Shown here piece by piece: positions 44,797 through 52,162 of a stretch of 64,000 nucleotides of DNA (its first letter is position 1; each line of letters begins with the position of its first letter). Position numbers and translations under genes: made by a program. The DNA comes from Novosphingobium sp. SG707 (lineage in GTDB: Bacteria; Pseudomonadota; Alphaproteobacteria; Sphingomonadales; Sphingomonadaceae). The DNA lies in contig NZ_JAAZQL010000011.1 of NCBI RefSeq assembly GCF_012275515.1, forward strand, positions 1 through 64,000. Reading direction: 5' to 3'. Below the pieces are notes generated by a model that saw nothing but the letters and a program-made list of their open reading frames with translations, searched no databases and was not told where the DNA came from.

Positions 44797-45389
44797 AGCA
44801 GTTTCTCCATGCGGGTCAGCCTGTTGATCTCGACCGGCCCATAATAGCGGCTGTCAAAACCATCGGGGGATGCGGAGCCAACGAAGATCATGCCCGCCGG
44901 AATGATCTTTGTCGCGGGATGCCAATGGGTGAGGGGCCGTCCGTCCCGGGTCCGAGGCTTGCTGATACCGAGCAGACGGGCGTTGCAGAAATACCAGCCG
45001 TCGTAGGTTTCGCCCATGGCGGACGGCTTCTCGACCATGGCGATCCGTTCTCCAGGCAGACAGAGCGCGTATTTGGTGACGCTGACCGGTTTGGGCCCGG
45101 CAATCGGATCGGACAGCGTGAAGGAGACGAGGTCGCCGGTTCGGATCTGGTCGGGCGCTTTGTAGATCACGAAGGCATCGATCGAGGGCGTCGCCACTAA
45201 TGCGAATTGTGGCATAGCCCACCAGACCAGCAGCCCGATCGGCAACACGATCCCGCAAGCCTTGAAGAGCTGCATTGGCTGGGCAGGCTCGCCAAACCCG
45301 CCGGCGCCCAGCGCAACCGCTGCGCGAAGCGGCAGGTCTTTGAGTTCCAAGGCGGCGCGTTTACTGGCGCGCCAGATGAGCGAGAGCAT
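44793..45389 (-). CDS. S26-family signal peptidase of the transfer operon
   Basis: A 198-residue membrane serine peptidase of the S26/TraF(RP4)-like type. One N-terminal membrane span (ACGIVLPIGLLVWWAMP), likely nucleophile S69 in ATPSIDAFV and general base K106 in VTKYALCLPGE, and the late block GMIFVGSASPDGFDSRYYGP. It may process the pilin precursor or another exported transfer protein. ATG 45389 follows GGAGGT and overlaps the trbC end by 29 bp. Confidence 0.88.
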   Translation of the reverse strand: MLSLIWRASKRAALELKDLPLRAAVALGAGGFGEPAQPMQLFKACGIVLPIGLLVWWAMPQFALVATPSIDAFVIYKAPDQIRTGDLVSFTLSDPIAGPKPVSVTKYALCLPGERIAMVEKPSAMGETYDGWYFCNARLLGISKPRTRDGRPLTHWHPATKIIPAGMIFVGSASPDGFDSRYYGPVEINRLTRMEKLL

Positions 45390-46239
45390 CGCGTACCTCC
45401 TCTTTACCGCGGAGACGGCGATATTCCTCGAGCAGTCCGGAAAGTGCAGCATCGCCGTAGATGACATGGGCAGCGCCGGGGCTGTTCTCGTCGCGCTCGC
45501 AATAGGGCTGTGTGGGATCGCCGGGGATCATCGCCAGCGCGGGGACTTTCGTCACGCCGTGCTGGCGGAAGATGAGCGGATCGACGATGATCTGCACATC
45601 GCGCATCGCGCAGGCGGGGCCTTCACAGCCCGGATCGAGCCGCAATACCTGGGCTGACAATTTTGCCATTGGCTCCACTCTGGCCATACCGCCTGGCATG
45701 CCGCGAAAGGCCATCACCCCGCCGACGCGAGCCAGACCGGCCGCATAGGTGCGCAGCACTTCGACCGGCATAGCGGAAGACACGAAGAGAACAGGAACCC
45801 AGCTTTTTTTGAGGCTTGCGGGAGCGGCACCGGCCAGCGCAATGGCTTCGGGTTGTTCGAGACCTAGCGCCTGCGCTATGCGCTGACTTGCCCTCTCCCG
45901 CTCGGCGGCCAGCGCTTGCCGGGCCGCCGCAATATCCATCTCGGCGCGTTTTCCAAGGGCCGGATCGCCCTTTGGGCGGGACAGTCCTTCAAAGGCGCGC
46001 CGCTGCAATAGGGGATCTGGTTCGGATCGTGCCGGTATCGCCGGGGCGGGGCCGTCGCTTTGCCGCGCCGCTGTGATCACGCGTTTCAGGCGCTCCATGG
46101 CGGCATTGCCTTCGGCTTGCACCTGCCAGCGCGCCTTCTCGGCGGGCGCGGGACTGCCGGCCCAGCCAGGCTTAGGCGCCAGTATCAAGCCGGCAAGGAG
46201 CCAGGCGCAGCTATTGGCGGATCGTTTGCTGATAGGCAT
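45361..46239 (-). CDS. trbC: Type-F conjugative pilus assembly protein TrbC
   Basis: A 292-residue exported protein with signal peptide ending PGWAGS. The C-terminal part has the TrbC_Ftype thioredoxin-like domain: VPVLFVSSAMPVEVLRTYAA, DVQIIVDPLIFRQHGVTKVP and ALAMIPGD. In F, TrbC works with TraW for pilus assembly and is sometimes fused to it; here they are separate genes. An AAGGA site precedes the ATG, and the gene overlaps its neighbours by 29 bp on both sides. Confidence 0.92.
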   Translation of the reverse strand: MPISKRSANSCAWLLAGLILAPKPGWAGSPAPAEKARWQVQAEGNAAMERLKRVITAARQSDGPAPAIPARSEPDPLLQRRAFEGLSRPKGDPALGKRAEMDIAAARQALAAERERASQRIAQALGLEQPEAIALAGAAPASLKKSWVPVLFVSSAMPVEVLRTYAAGLARVGGVMAFRGMPGGMARVEPMAKLSAQVLRLDPGCEGPACAMRDVQIIVDPLIFRQHGVTKVPALAMIPGDPTQPYCERDENSPGAAHVIYGDAALSGLLEEYRRLRGKEEVRDALAHLARQ

Positions 46240-47305
46240 CGATCTTGTCCTTCATGTCGATCTGGATTTGGGATTGGGCGCGCGCTTCTACCTCCGCGTA
46301 ATATTCGGTGAGGTCCATTTTCGAGAAATCGAGCGCCTGAAACTCTTCCGGAGTGAGGCCGCGGCAATAGGGCTGTTTGGGCGTTCCCCAGCCCACGGCG
46401 TTGAACGATTGAAGCTGCGGTCGGCCCTGTTCCTGAATGATCCTGCCAAGTTTGGTGTTGAAGCAGCAATGGCCGACCGATTTTTGCAGGCAGATGCCGA
46501 GGATCTTCGAGCTGCAGTAGCTGCCGACTTCATGGCACATGCCCGAGCCCTTGAGCATGCCGACTTCCATGTCCTGGCTGTCGCAGCCCTGCAGCAGCAC
46601 CTCGATCATGAAATTGATGGCAAGGCTGATGGCGATGGAGGTCGGATCGAGCCCGACGATGATAGCATTCGCGCCTGCTCCGGCGGCCTGGCTTGCTGTC
46701 GCGCCCACCTGAAAGGCTGCATAGGCTGCCTTCATGCCGGTAAACACGCCCTTGGCGATGGCGATCTTGGTCGAGATCGATGAGATCGAGCCGCCCATGC
46801 CATCCTTGATGATCTTGCCGCGATCCTTGCAGCAGTTCTGGAAGGTGGTGAGCAGGCCCGCCGGACGGCAGCGCGCGGCGCGGCCCGCAAAGATCTCGAT
46901 GGATCCGAGGCAATGGCCATCGGCATCGACCGAGCCATCGGCTTCAACGCCCGGATCATCGACGACCGGGTCGGTCTGGATAGGATTGGCGCTGGTGTCG
47001 ATGCAGGCATTGGGTGAGCAGGAGGCGGGACCTCCGGCAGCAGGCGTGACGCAGGCATATTGGGACCCAAGCGGGCATTGCTGCGCGCCGCCTGGACCGG
47101 TGGCGCAAGGCGTTTCTCCGATCGGGCACATCCAGCCTCCACTTGCCGTCAGCTTGCAGCCGGCGGTTTCCCCTTCGTCGGCTGCATCGCCATTGCCGTT
47201 AAGATCGGCGGCGCACATCTGCTGGGCGCTGGCAATGCCGGGCATTACAGCCGCGCCGCTGCAAAGCAGGGCCGCAAGGGCAAGGGAAAGCCGACGACCC
47301 GTCAT
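46211..47305 (-). CDS. traN: TraN-type mating-pair stabilisation protein, C-terminal-domain partner
   Basis: A 364-residue Cys-rich exported protein. Signal peptide ending GIASAQ; then a Cys-rich segment (CPIGETPCATGPGGAQQCPL); a membrane-like stretch (ISLAINFMIEVLLQG); and the conserved TraN C-terminus (LQKSVGHCCFNTKLGRIIQE, CRGLTPEEFQALDFSKMDL). In F all this is part of a single outer-membrane protein contacting the recipient cell. Here a separate Cys-rich gene lies immediately upstream (ATGA overlap), so TraN function seems to be divided into two secreted polypeptides. Confidence 0.88.
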   Translation of the reverse strand: MTGRRLSLALAALLCSGAAVMPGIASAQQMCAADLNGNGDAADEGETAGCKLTASGGWMCPIGETPCATGPGGAQQCPLGSQYACVTPAAGGPASCSPNACIDTSANPIQTDPVVDDPGVEADGSVDADGHCLGSIEIFAGRAARCRPAGLLTTFQNCCKDRGKIIKDGMGGSISSISTKIAIAKGVFTGMKAAYAAFQVGATASQAAGAGANAIIVGLDPTSIAISLAINFMIEVLLQGCDSQDMEVGMLKGSGMCHEVGSYCSSKILGICLQKSVGHCCFNTKLGRIIQEQGRPQLQSFNAVGWGTPKQPYCRGLTPEEFQALDFSKMDLTEYYAEVEARAQSQIQIDMKDKIDAYQQTIRQ

Positions 47306-49230
47306 CGCACCGTCCTCGTGCAGATGAGGTCGGATCCGCCCAGACGCATCGACTGCATCATCACCACGGCTTCAGGGAAATCGTCGATGCAGCCGCAGCC
47401 TTGAACCAGTTCCTCGCCATCGCCGACCGGACAGACATTGTTGTCCTGACACGCATGGTAGAGATAATCCCAGCCCACCGGCGTATTCTGCTTGCTGCCG
47501 GTTACGCCATCGAGCGCAGCGGCGGTGTTCCGTTGCGCCTTTCTGGTCTTGCAGACAGGCTCGCAGGCATTGACCGTGCCGCGCTCCGGCAGGGCGAAAT
47601 TGCGCGTGGTGAGTGAGTAGCTCCCGTCATTCCCGGCTAGTCGGTCAGCCAGCAGCGTTTCGGTCGAATGATCGATTATATAGGCGCCGCGGCTGATGTC
47701 GGGATCGGCTATCCCCTTGTCGATCGTGCAGCTGTAGCGCCGGTCCTTTTCGAAGAAGTCGCGCGTCAGTCTAACCGAACAGGTGCTGGCGGTGACAATA
47801 CGGGTCTGGGCGATCGGTTTGAGCCCGGTGTGGATGCCGTTCAAAACCGTGGTGACGCCATCGACCGTTTCGCCGCTCAGGCTGCAGGCGGCATTGGCGG
47901 CATAGCCGACGCAACCATCGACGAGATTTTCCCAGATGCGGCAGCTTGTGTCGAGGGTAGCGTCGATCTGGGCGAAGACTTCGCCATTGCCGCCCACCGC
48001 GACCCGCAGCTCGATATCGTGGTCGCCTTTGGTCAGCCATGGTTTGAGATCGAGATTGGCCCAGCCCGACCAGTTGGTCTTGCGATCGCAGCTGGTGGAG
48101 GGAACGCCGCTTCCGGACCAATTCGCGGGATCGGCAAAGACAAACTGCCCGTCGATCCAAAGCTGGATCGAGTCGTCGAAACGATATTGGGTGAGCCGCA
48201 CATCGGTGAGGCGTTCGGGATCGCTGATGCGCAGAGTCATGTGGTAACCAAACAGGCTGCAGCCACCGCCATTGAGACTGTTATCGGCGGGCGACCCCAT
48301 CATGAAGCTGATCTGATCGCTATTGTTAGCCACCTCGCCATAGCCTCCCGCGATCCGGGAAATGATGTCCTGCTGGGCGGGGCTGGAGAGCGTGATCTGA
48401 CGCTCGATTTTGCAGGTACGGGTCTCGATGACGCGCGAGGTCGCGGCGGGCGAGGCGGAGAGCATCTGAAAGATCGAACTCGACGCTGCTGCAGAGCTCG
48501 CGTCGCCGGCGATGGCGGTCGGGTTGGAACGGTAGGCGACCTGTCCGAGGCTGGCGGAGGAGGCGCAACTGGTGCTTTGCGCTCCGACATAGGCAATGAC
48601 GGGGCCTTCGATCCTGGCCTGGGTGATGCCGTAGCGCGGATCGCTGGTGGTGAGCGCTGCCACCACGCCGCCGCCAAGATCCTTGAGGACCGTGGGCAGA
48701 TTGGCCAGCGCCAGCCCGTTGCCGCAACTGTTGTTGATGCAATAGCAGCCGGCCAGATCACTCATGGCAACGGCTTCCAGTTTCGGCGCCTGCGCGGCAT
48801 CGACCGCCCACCTGTAGAAATGGCAATTGTTCCAGGTGCCCGTGTCGCAAGAAATGACGCCATTGGCGCAGATCCCTGAAACCGGCACCGGCAGGGTGGC
48901 GCCGGCATCGAAGGTGCCATCAAGATTGGTGTCCCGGCTGATGCGAACCGCGGTGAGATCACCGCTGGCCGAAGGCTGGGCCAGCACCTCAAGCAAGGTC
49001 GCGGTCTTCCGGCAGGCGATATCGGGGGTAAATTGGCGGCTGGCATCGACCGTCGAAACCGGCTGACCGCTCAGGCCCGGCGTCAGGTAGTTGTTGAGCA
49101 ACGTATCGCTTTCGCCAGATTTGGCGCGCGAGGATTCGGCGGCGACGCGGGCGCGATCTTGCACACTCTGCGCCGCGAGCGGCAGCGGCAGGGTGAGCGC
49201 CGCGATCAGCAGGAGAGCCCGGCTTCTCAT
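47302..49230 (-). CDS. TraN-type Cys-rich mating-pair stabilisation protein, first part
   Basis: A 642-residue exported protein with signal peptide MRSRALLLIAALTLPLPLAAQ and many cysteines. A jelly-roll-like domain in the middle (about 300-420) resembles a carbohydrate/PA14-type beta sandwich (LWIDGQFVFADPANWSGSG, GDHDIELRVAVGG). Later Cys-rich blocks (CEPVCKTRKA, CQDNNVCPVGDGEELVQGCG) are like TraN. AGGAG precedes ATG 49230. It is coupled to the next gene, which carries the classical TraN C-terminus. It likely forms the surface adhesin of the mating complex. Confidence 0.82.
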   Translation of the reverse strand: MRSRALLLIAALTLPLPLAAQSVQDRARVAAESSRAKSGESDTLLNNYLTPGLSGQPVSTVDASRQFTPDIACRKTATLLEVLAQPSASGDLTAVRISRDTNLDGTFDAGATLPVPVSGICANGVISCDTGTWNNCHFYRWAVDAAQAPKLEAVAMSDLAGCYCINNSCGNGLALANLPTVLKDLGGGVVAALTTSDPRYGITQARIEGPVIAYVGAQSTSCASSASLGQVAYRSNPTAIAGDASSAAASSSIFQMLSASPAATSRVIETRTCKIERQITLSSPAQQDIISRIAGGYGEVANNSDQISFMMGSPADNSLNGGGCSLFGYHMTLRISDPERLTDVRLTQYRFDDSIQLWIDGQFVFADPANWSGSGVPSTSCDRKTNWSGWANLDLKPWLTKGDHDIELRVAVGGNGEVFAQIDATLDTSCRIWENLVDGCVGYAANAACSLSGETVDGVTTVLNGIHTGLKPIAQTRIVTASTCSVRLTRDFFEKDRRYSCTIDKGIADPDISRGAYIIDHSTETLLADRLAGNDGSYSLTTRNFALPERGTVNACEPVCKTRKAQRNTAAALDGVTGSKQNTPVGWDYLYHACQDNNVCPVGDGEELVQGCGCIDDFPEAVVMMQSMRLGGSDLICTRTVR

Positions 49231-49547
49231 GGCAGAATCTCCTGCGGGACCACCTGGCGCGAGCCGTTCGCCAGGCGGAGCAGCAGGATCCGATTGTCTG
49301 GCGGTGGCAGAATCGCGTGGAACACGGCCTGTCCTTCGAAAACGGTCAGCGTGGCCACAATCGGGCGCCGAGGGGAGAGGAACCCGGCCCTGATGACTGC
49401 GGCCACGCCGACCGCCGGAGCGCTCCCATCGGGGGCAATGGGCGCTGCTCCTGCCGCAGGGGAATTGCCGGGGCCAACAGTCTGACGGGTAGGCCATCGG
49501 TAGACCGGCTGCATTCCCATGCGGTATGGGGGAAACGATCCGATCAT
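49227..49547 (-). CDS. Small unknown protein of the tra operon
   Basis: A 106-residue protein joined to traU and to the following traN-type gene by 4-bp ATGA overlaps, which supports it as real. It has a Pro/Ala-rich middle (GNSPAAGAAPIAPDGSAPAV) and a beta-rich C-terminal part (VATLTVFEGQAVFHAILPPP, NRILLLRLANGSRQVV). No signal peptide is obvious. I do not recognise a family. Confidence 0.65.
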   Translation of the reverse strand: MIGSFPPYRMGMQPVYRWPTRQTVGPGNSPAAGAAPIAPDGSAPAVGVAAVIRAGFLSPRRPIVATLTVFEGQAVFHAILPPPDNRILLLRLANGSRQVVPQEILP

Positions 49548-50557
49548 GGCACCGCGATCCCGGCGCAGCAGATCGTTTTTTCAAAAAGCATGAACTGGGC
49601 ATTGTCCTTGCCCGGCGCGTGTTTGGCGCTGGTCCACAGGGAGCCTGGCCGCCCGACATTGACGCACTGGCCGCCCTTGACCGGTTCCATGAGCTGGAGC
49701 TTGTAGCGGCTCTTGGTCCAGATTGGCTGGGGAATGAAGGAGCAGCCATCCGCAGAGCTGATGGTGAGCGAGCCCAGCCGCCCCATCATAAAGATGCCGC
49801 GCGCGGCAAGGCCGGCCCAGGCCTCGACGCTGTCGTCGAAATGGATGTCGCCGGCAATCGGATAGGTCGAGCCCCAGGAACCCATGCACCAGAACAGAGG
49901 ATCGACGACCTTGCCTGCTGCAGCGGCTGCGCTGTCGCTCATACAGGCAAGGCCCGCCGCAGGGTTACCGAAAAGAATGGCTTCGGGCTGGATGATCGCG
50001 CTCAGCGTTGCCGATTGCCAGGTCGAGAGCACCTCGGTGATCAGTGCGACATCGAAACCGTCGTCCTCAAAACAGGGAAGGTCGGTGAACATGTCGAGCA
50101 TCTTCCAGACCGGCGAGATGTAATAATGCATCTGGGCAAACATCTTGCGCGTGTTGGTGCCGTCGGCGATGGAGGACTGGCTGCCCTGCAGCCTGCCATG
50201 CGTGGAGAGGATATCGGCGCCGAGCGCCATCATGCAGCCCGGCTCTGTCACCACATCGACCATCCGGTTGGGCGACCAGAAGCTGACCTTGACGCCAAAC
50301 CAGAACGTCACGCCCTTGCGGCAGGCGCACAAAGGTTTCGAGACCGATTGCGCATCGAGAGCCTTGCCCAGCGGATCATGCGGGCCGATCCTGACCCCGC
50401 CGATGGTGATAGGGAAGATGCAGGACCAGCGCACTTTGGTGATCGGATTGAAGATCGTGCCTGCCTCGCATTTGGAGGCGTGGGCGGGCGAGGCAACGGC
50501 AAGCGTCAGGCAGGTCGCGGCGAGGGCGAGCGCTTTGGGCAGGGAAAGGCCTTTCAT
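49544..50557 (-). CDS. traU: Conjugal transfer pilus assembly protein TraU
   Basis: A 337-residue periplasmic protein of F-type transfer needed for DNA transfer and pilus assembly. Signal peptide ending ASPAHAS, then the TraU blocks CEAGTIFNPITKVRWSCIFP, KPLCACRKGVTFWFGVKVSF, EPGCMMALGADIL, CMGSWGSTYPIAG and the Cys-rich end KTICCAG. ATG 50557 overlaps the TraW stop (ATGA). Many conserved Cys residues imply dependence on the DsbC-like and thioredoxin-like proteins of this operon. Confidence 0.95.
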   Translation of the reverse strand: MKGLSLPKALALAATCLTLAVASPAHASKCEAGTIFNPITKVRWSCIFPITIGGVRIGPHDPLGKALDAQSVSKPLCACRKGVTFWFGVKVSFWSPNRMVDVVTEPGCMMALGADILSTHGRLQGSQSSIADGTNTRKMFAQMHYYISPVWKMLDMFTDLPCFEDDGFDVALITEVLSTWQSATLSAIIQPEAILFGNPAAGLACMSDSAAAAAGKVVDPLFWCMGSWGSTYPIAGDIHFDDSVEAWAGLAARGIFMMGRLGSLTISSADGCSFIPQPIWTKSRYKLQLMEPVKGGQCVNVGRPGSLWTSAKHAPGKDNAQFMLFEKTICCAGIAVP

Positions 50558-51204
50558 CGGGAAGCCCTCCGTGTGGTTTTTGATGCATCCACTTCGGTCA
50601 GCACCAGGTGCTGTCCCGATTGCGCGACGATCACCGGGGCGACGGTCAGACTGAGCCGGGTCTTGATGCGCTCCTCGAGCAGGAAAATCGGGCGTTTCAG
50701 CCGCTCGCTGGCCGTAATCGGATCGGTATCGCCGGGGGCACCAGCCGCGATCAGGATGAAGTCGGACGGGCCAGCGTTGCGCATCGCCCAATCGAGTTCA
50801 GTGGGATGAACGATCACCAGCCGCTGCGGCAGCGATACATATGCGAGCGGGTTGAAAGTGGTGCCTTTGGCGTAAAGCAGTCGCCCATCAGGCAGCTGAA
50901 TGTCGGAATCGAGCGTGTAAAAGGGAACCACACTGCGCTCACGGTCGATCCGAGCCTTTCCCAGAGACGCAGGTTTTATGGCCGACCAGCCCGAGCGGGG
51001 GCCAAAGGCGGCTTTCATGTCGGGCATATGGGCGCTCCGGCCTTCGATCTCGGTCAGCGCATCCGGCTCGGCGATCGGCCATGTGCGTCCGATGGTGGAT
51101 GTATCGGCGCGGACGGCCGTCGGCGCCATCAGGGCGGCGAGGAGCATCGCCAGCGCCGAAACCTCACTGCGACGATCAGGGAAGGATGGGGGGCTAGCGC
51201 GCAT
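50554..51204 (-). CDS. traW: Conjugal transfer pilus assembly protein TraW
   Basis: A 216-residue exported protein with signal peptide ending APTAVRADT. TraW family blocks: IGRTWPIAEPDALTEIEGR, LLYAKGTTFNPLAYVSLPQR, ELDWAM and a late KLTEVDASKT-like end. It acts in the periplasm with TrbC for pilus assembly. ATG 51204 follows GGAGG and gives a correct signal peptide. It overlaps the preceding small gene by 11 bp. Confidence 0.92.
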   Translation of the reverse strand: MRASPPSFPDRRSEVSALAMLLAALMAPTAVRADTSTIGRTWPIAEPDALTEIEGRSAHMPDMKAAFGPRSGWSAIKPASLGKARIDRERSVVPFYTLDSDIQLPDGRLLYAKGTTFNPLAYVSLPQRLVIVHPTELDWAMRNAGPSDFILIAAGAPGDTDPITASERLKRPIFLLEERIKTRLSLTVAPVIVAQSGQHLVLTEVDASKTTRRASR

Positions 51205-51430
51205 GACGGCGCCTCCACCAGCGCTCACCCGTTTGCGGCTTCTCACCGGCAATGGCGGCGACCAAAGCGGCAAGCGCAAGCAGGCCGGTCACCGCGACCA
51301 GCATCCGGAACAGGCCCGGTATGGCAGGCAGATACCAGGCCATCAGCGATTGCATCAGCAGCAAGCCCTGGCTGCCCACGATCAGCCGGATCGGTCTTGG
51401 CGCCGGCGTTGAAGAAAAGATGCCGTTCAT
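51194..51430 (-). CDS. Small membrane protein of the tra operon, unknown
   Basis: A 78-residue protein with two membrane segments (LIVGSQGLLLMQSLMAWYLP and LFRMLVAVTGLLALAALVAAIAG) and a very basic C-terminus (RWWRRRHAR). ATG 51430 overlaps the preceding stop (ATGA). TrbI is a small membrane protein at a comparable place in F, but I see no motif proving that relation. Confidence 0.65.
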   Translation of the reverse strand: MNGIFSSTPAPRPIRLIVGSQGLLLMQSLMAWYLPAIPGLFRMLVAVTGLLALAALVAAIAGEKPQTGERWWRRRHAR

Positions 51431-51837
51431 GGCTTTCCGCCCTCCGCAGCTCGGGTGGCAGGCCATGGCATGCGAACATAGAAGTTCACGGCCATCTGGC
51501 TGAAGACCGGCGCCATATAGACCAGGCCGACCCAGACCGCGCAGTCGATAAAGAAGCCGCCAAACCAGATGGCCGGAAAGATCAATGGCGCGACGCCGCA
51601 GCAGGTCTGTACAATCGTGCCGACAAGCGGGACGTGTTCGGCGTCACGGAGCATCTTTGCGATGAGGCCATCGGCCACTTCAAGATCACGGTTCAACCGA
51701 TTGTTCTCGTCTCGCAGGAACCCGACGAGCCGAACAAGATAGTCCTGCGTGCCTTCGCCGGGGTGACGGCAGCATCTGCCGATGAGGGCAAGATCATCGA
51801 TCAGTGCGGGCGTTATGGTTTTGGTGGTGCCGGTCAT
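51427..51837 (-). CDS. Membrane protein of the tra operon, unknown
   Basis: A 136-residue protein with a helical N-terminal part (LIDDLALIGRCCRHPGEGTQ, LRDENNRLNRDLEVADGLIA) and a hydrophobic C-terminal half with two spans (IVQTCCGVAPLIFPAIWFGG, IDCAVWVGLVYMAPVF). GGAGGT lies just before ATG 51837, which also overlaps the stop of the preceding (frameshifted) gene. No family recognised; probably specific to sphingomonad-type F transfer systems. Confidence 0.7.
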   Translation of the reverse strand: MTGTTKTITPALIDDLALIGRCCRHPGEGTQDYLVRLVGFLRDENNRLNRDLEVADGLIAKMLRDAEHVPLVGTIVQTCCGVAPLIFPAIWFGGFFIDCAVWVGLVYMAPVFSQMAVNFYVRMPWPATRAAEGGKP

Positions 51838-52162
51838 TTCGACCTCCACTGACGAAAGCGGGACGCCGCGATGCCGCAGGCCGCCGAAACCCCGATCAGC
51901 AAAAGGCCGCTGGCAAAACAGGCCGCTGCAACGATGGTCCCGGCGCGCAGAACCTCGAGCCCGGGGCGGCCAAGCACCAGGCCTCCGGCGATGACCAAGT
52001 CCCCATAATGAAAGTCTCGATGATCATCAGGCGAAGGCGCCATTGGAAGGCTTGGCTCTGCGCGCGCTCGGCCACCCTCTGTTCGATCATTGCCTCGATA
52101 TCCGGGTTCCTGATCCAGTCGAGCTTCAACGGATCGGTATGGTCAACGTGATGGCGTGTCAT
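51834..52162 (-). pseudogene. Frameshifted small membrane protein of the tra operon
   Basis: ATG 52162 has an excellent GGGAGGT site and begins MTRHHVDHTDPLKLDWIRNP. After IIETFIMG the frame runs into a poor, Cys/Pro/Ser-rich tail and stops at 51896. In another frame, LVIAGGLVLGRPGLEVLRAG then IVAAACFASGLLLIGVSAAC continues naturally as membrane helices, and its stop overlaps the next start (ATGA at 51834-51837). Adding one G to the GGGG run near 52000 joins the two into a ~109-residue membrane protein. This is either a true mutation, a sequencing error in a homopolymer, or a ribosomal shift. Start and end given are those of the restored gene. Confidence 0.75.

Noticed and set aside
47668..48879. 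403-codon plus-strand open frame opposite the first traN-type gene
   Set aside because: Gly/Asp/Ala-rich antisense shadow in high-GC DNA; the minus-strand gene has signal peptide, Cys pattern and coupled ends.
49526..51852. Two plus-strand frames above 400 codons opposite traU and traW
   Set aside because: Antisense shadows of clearly recognised traU and traW; no plausible domains.
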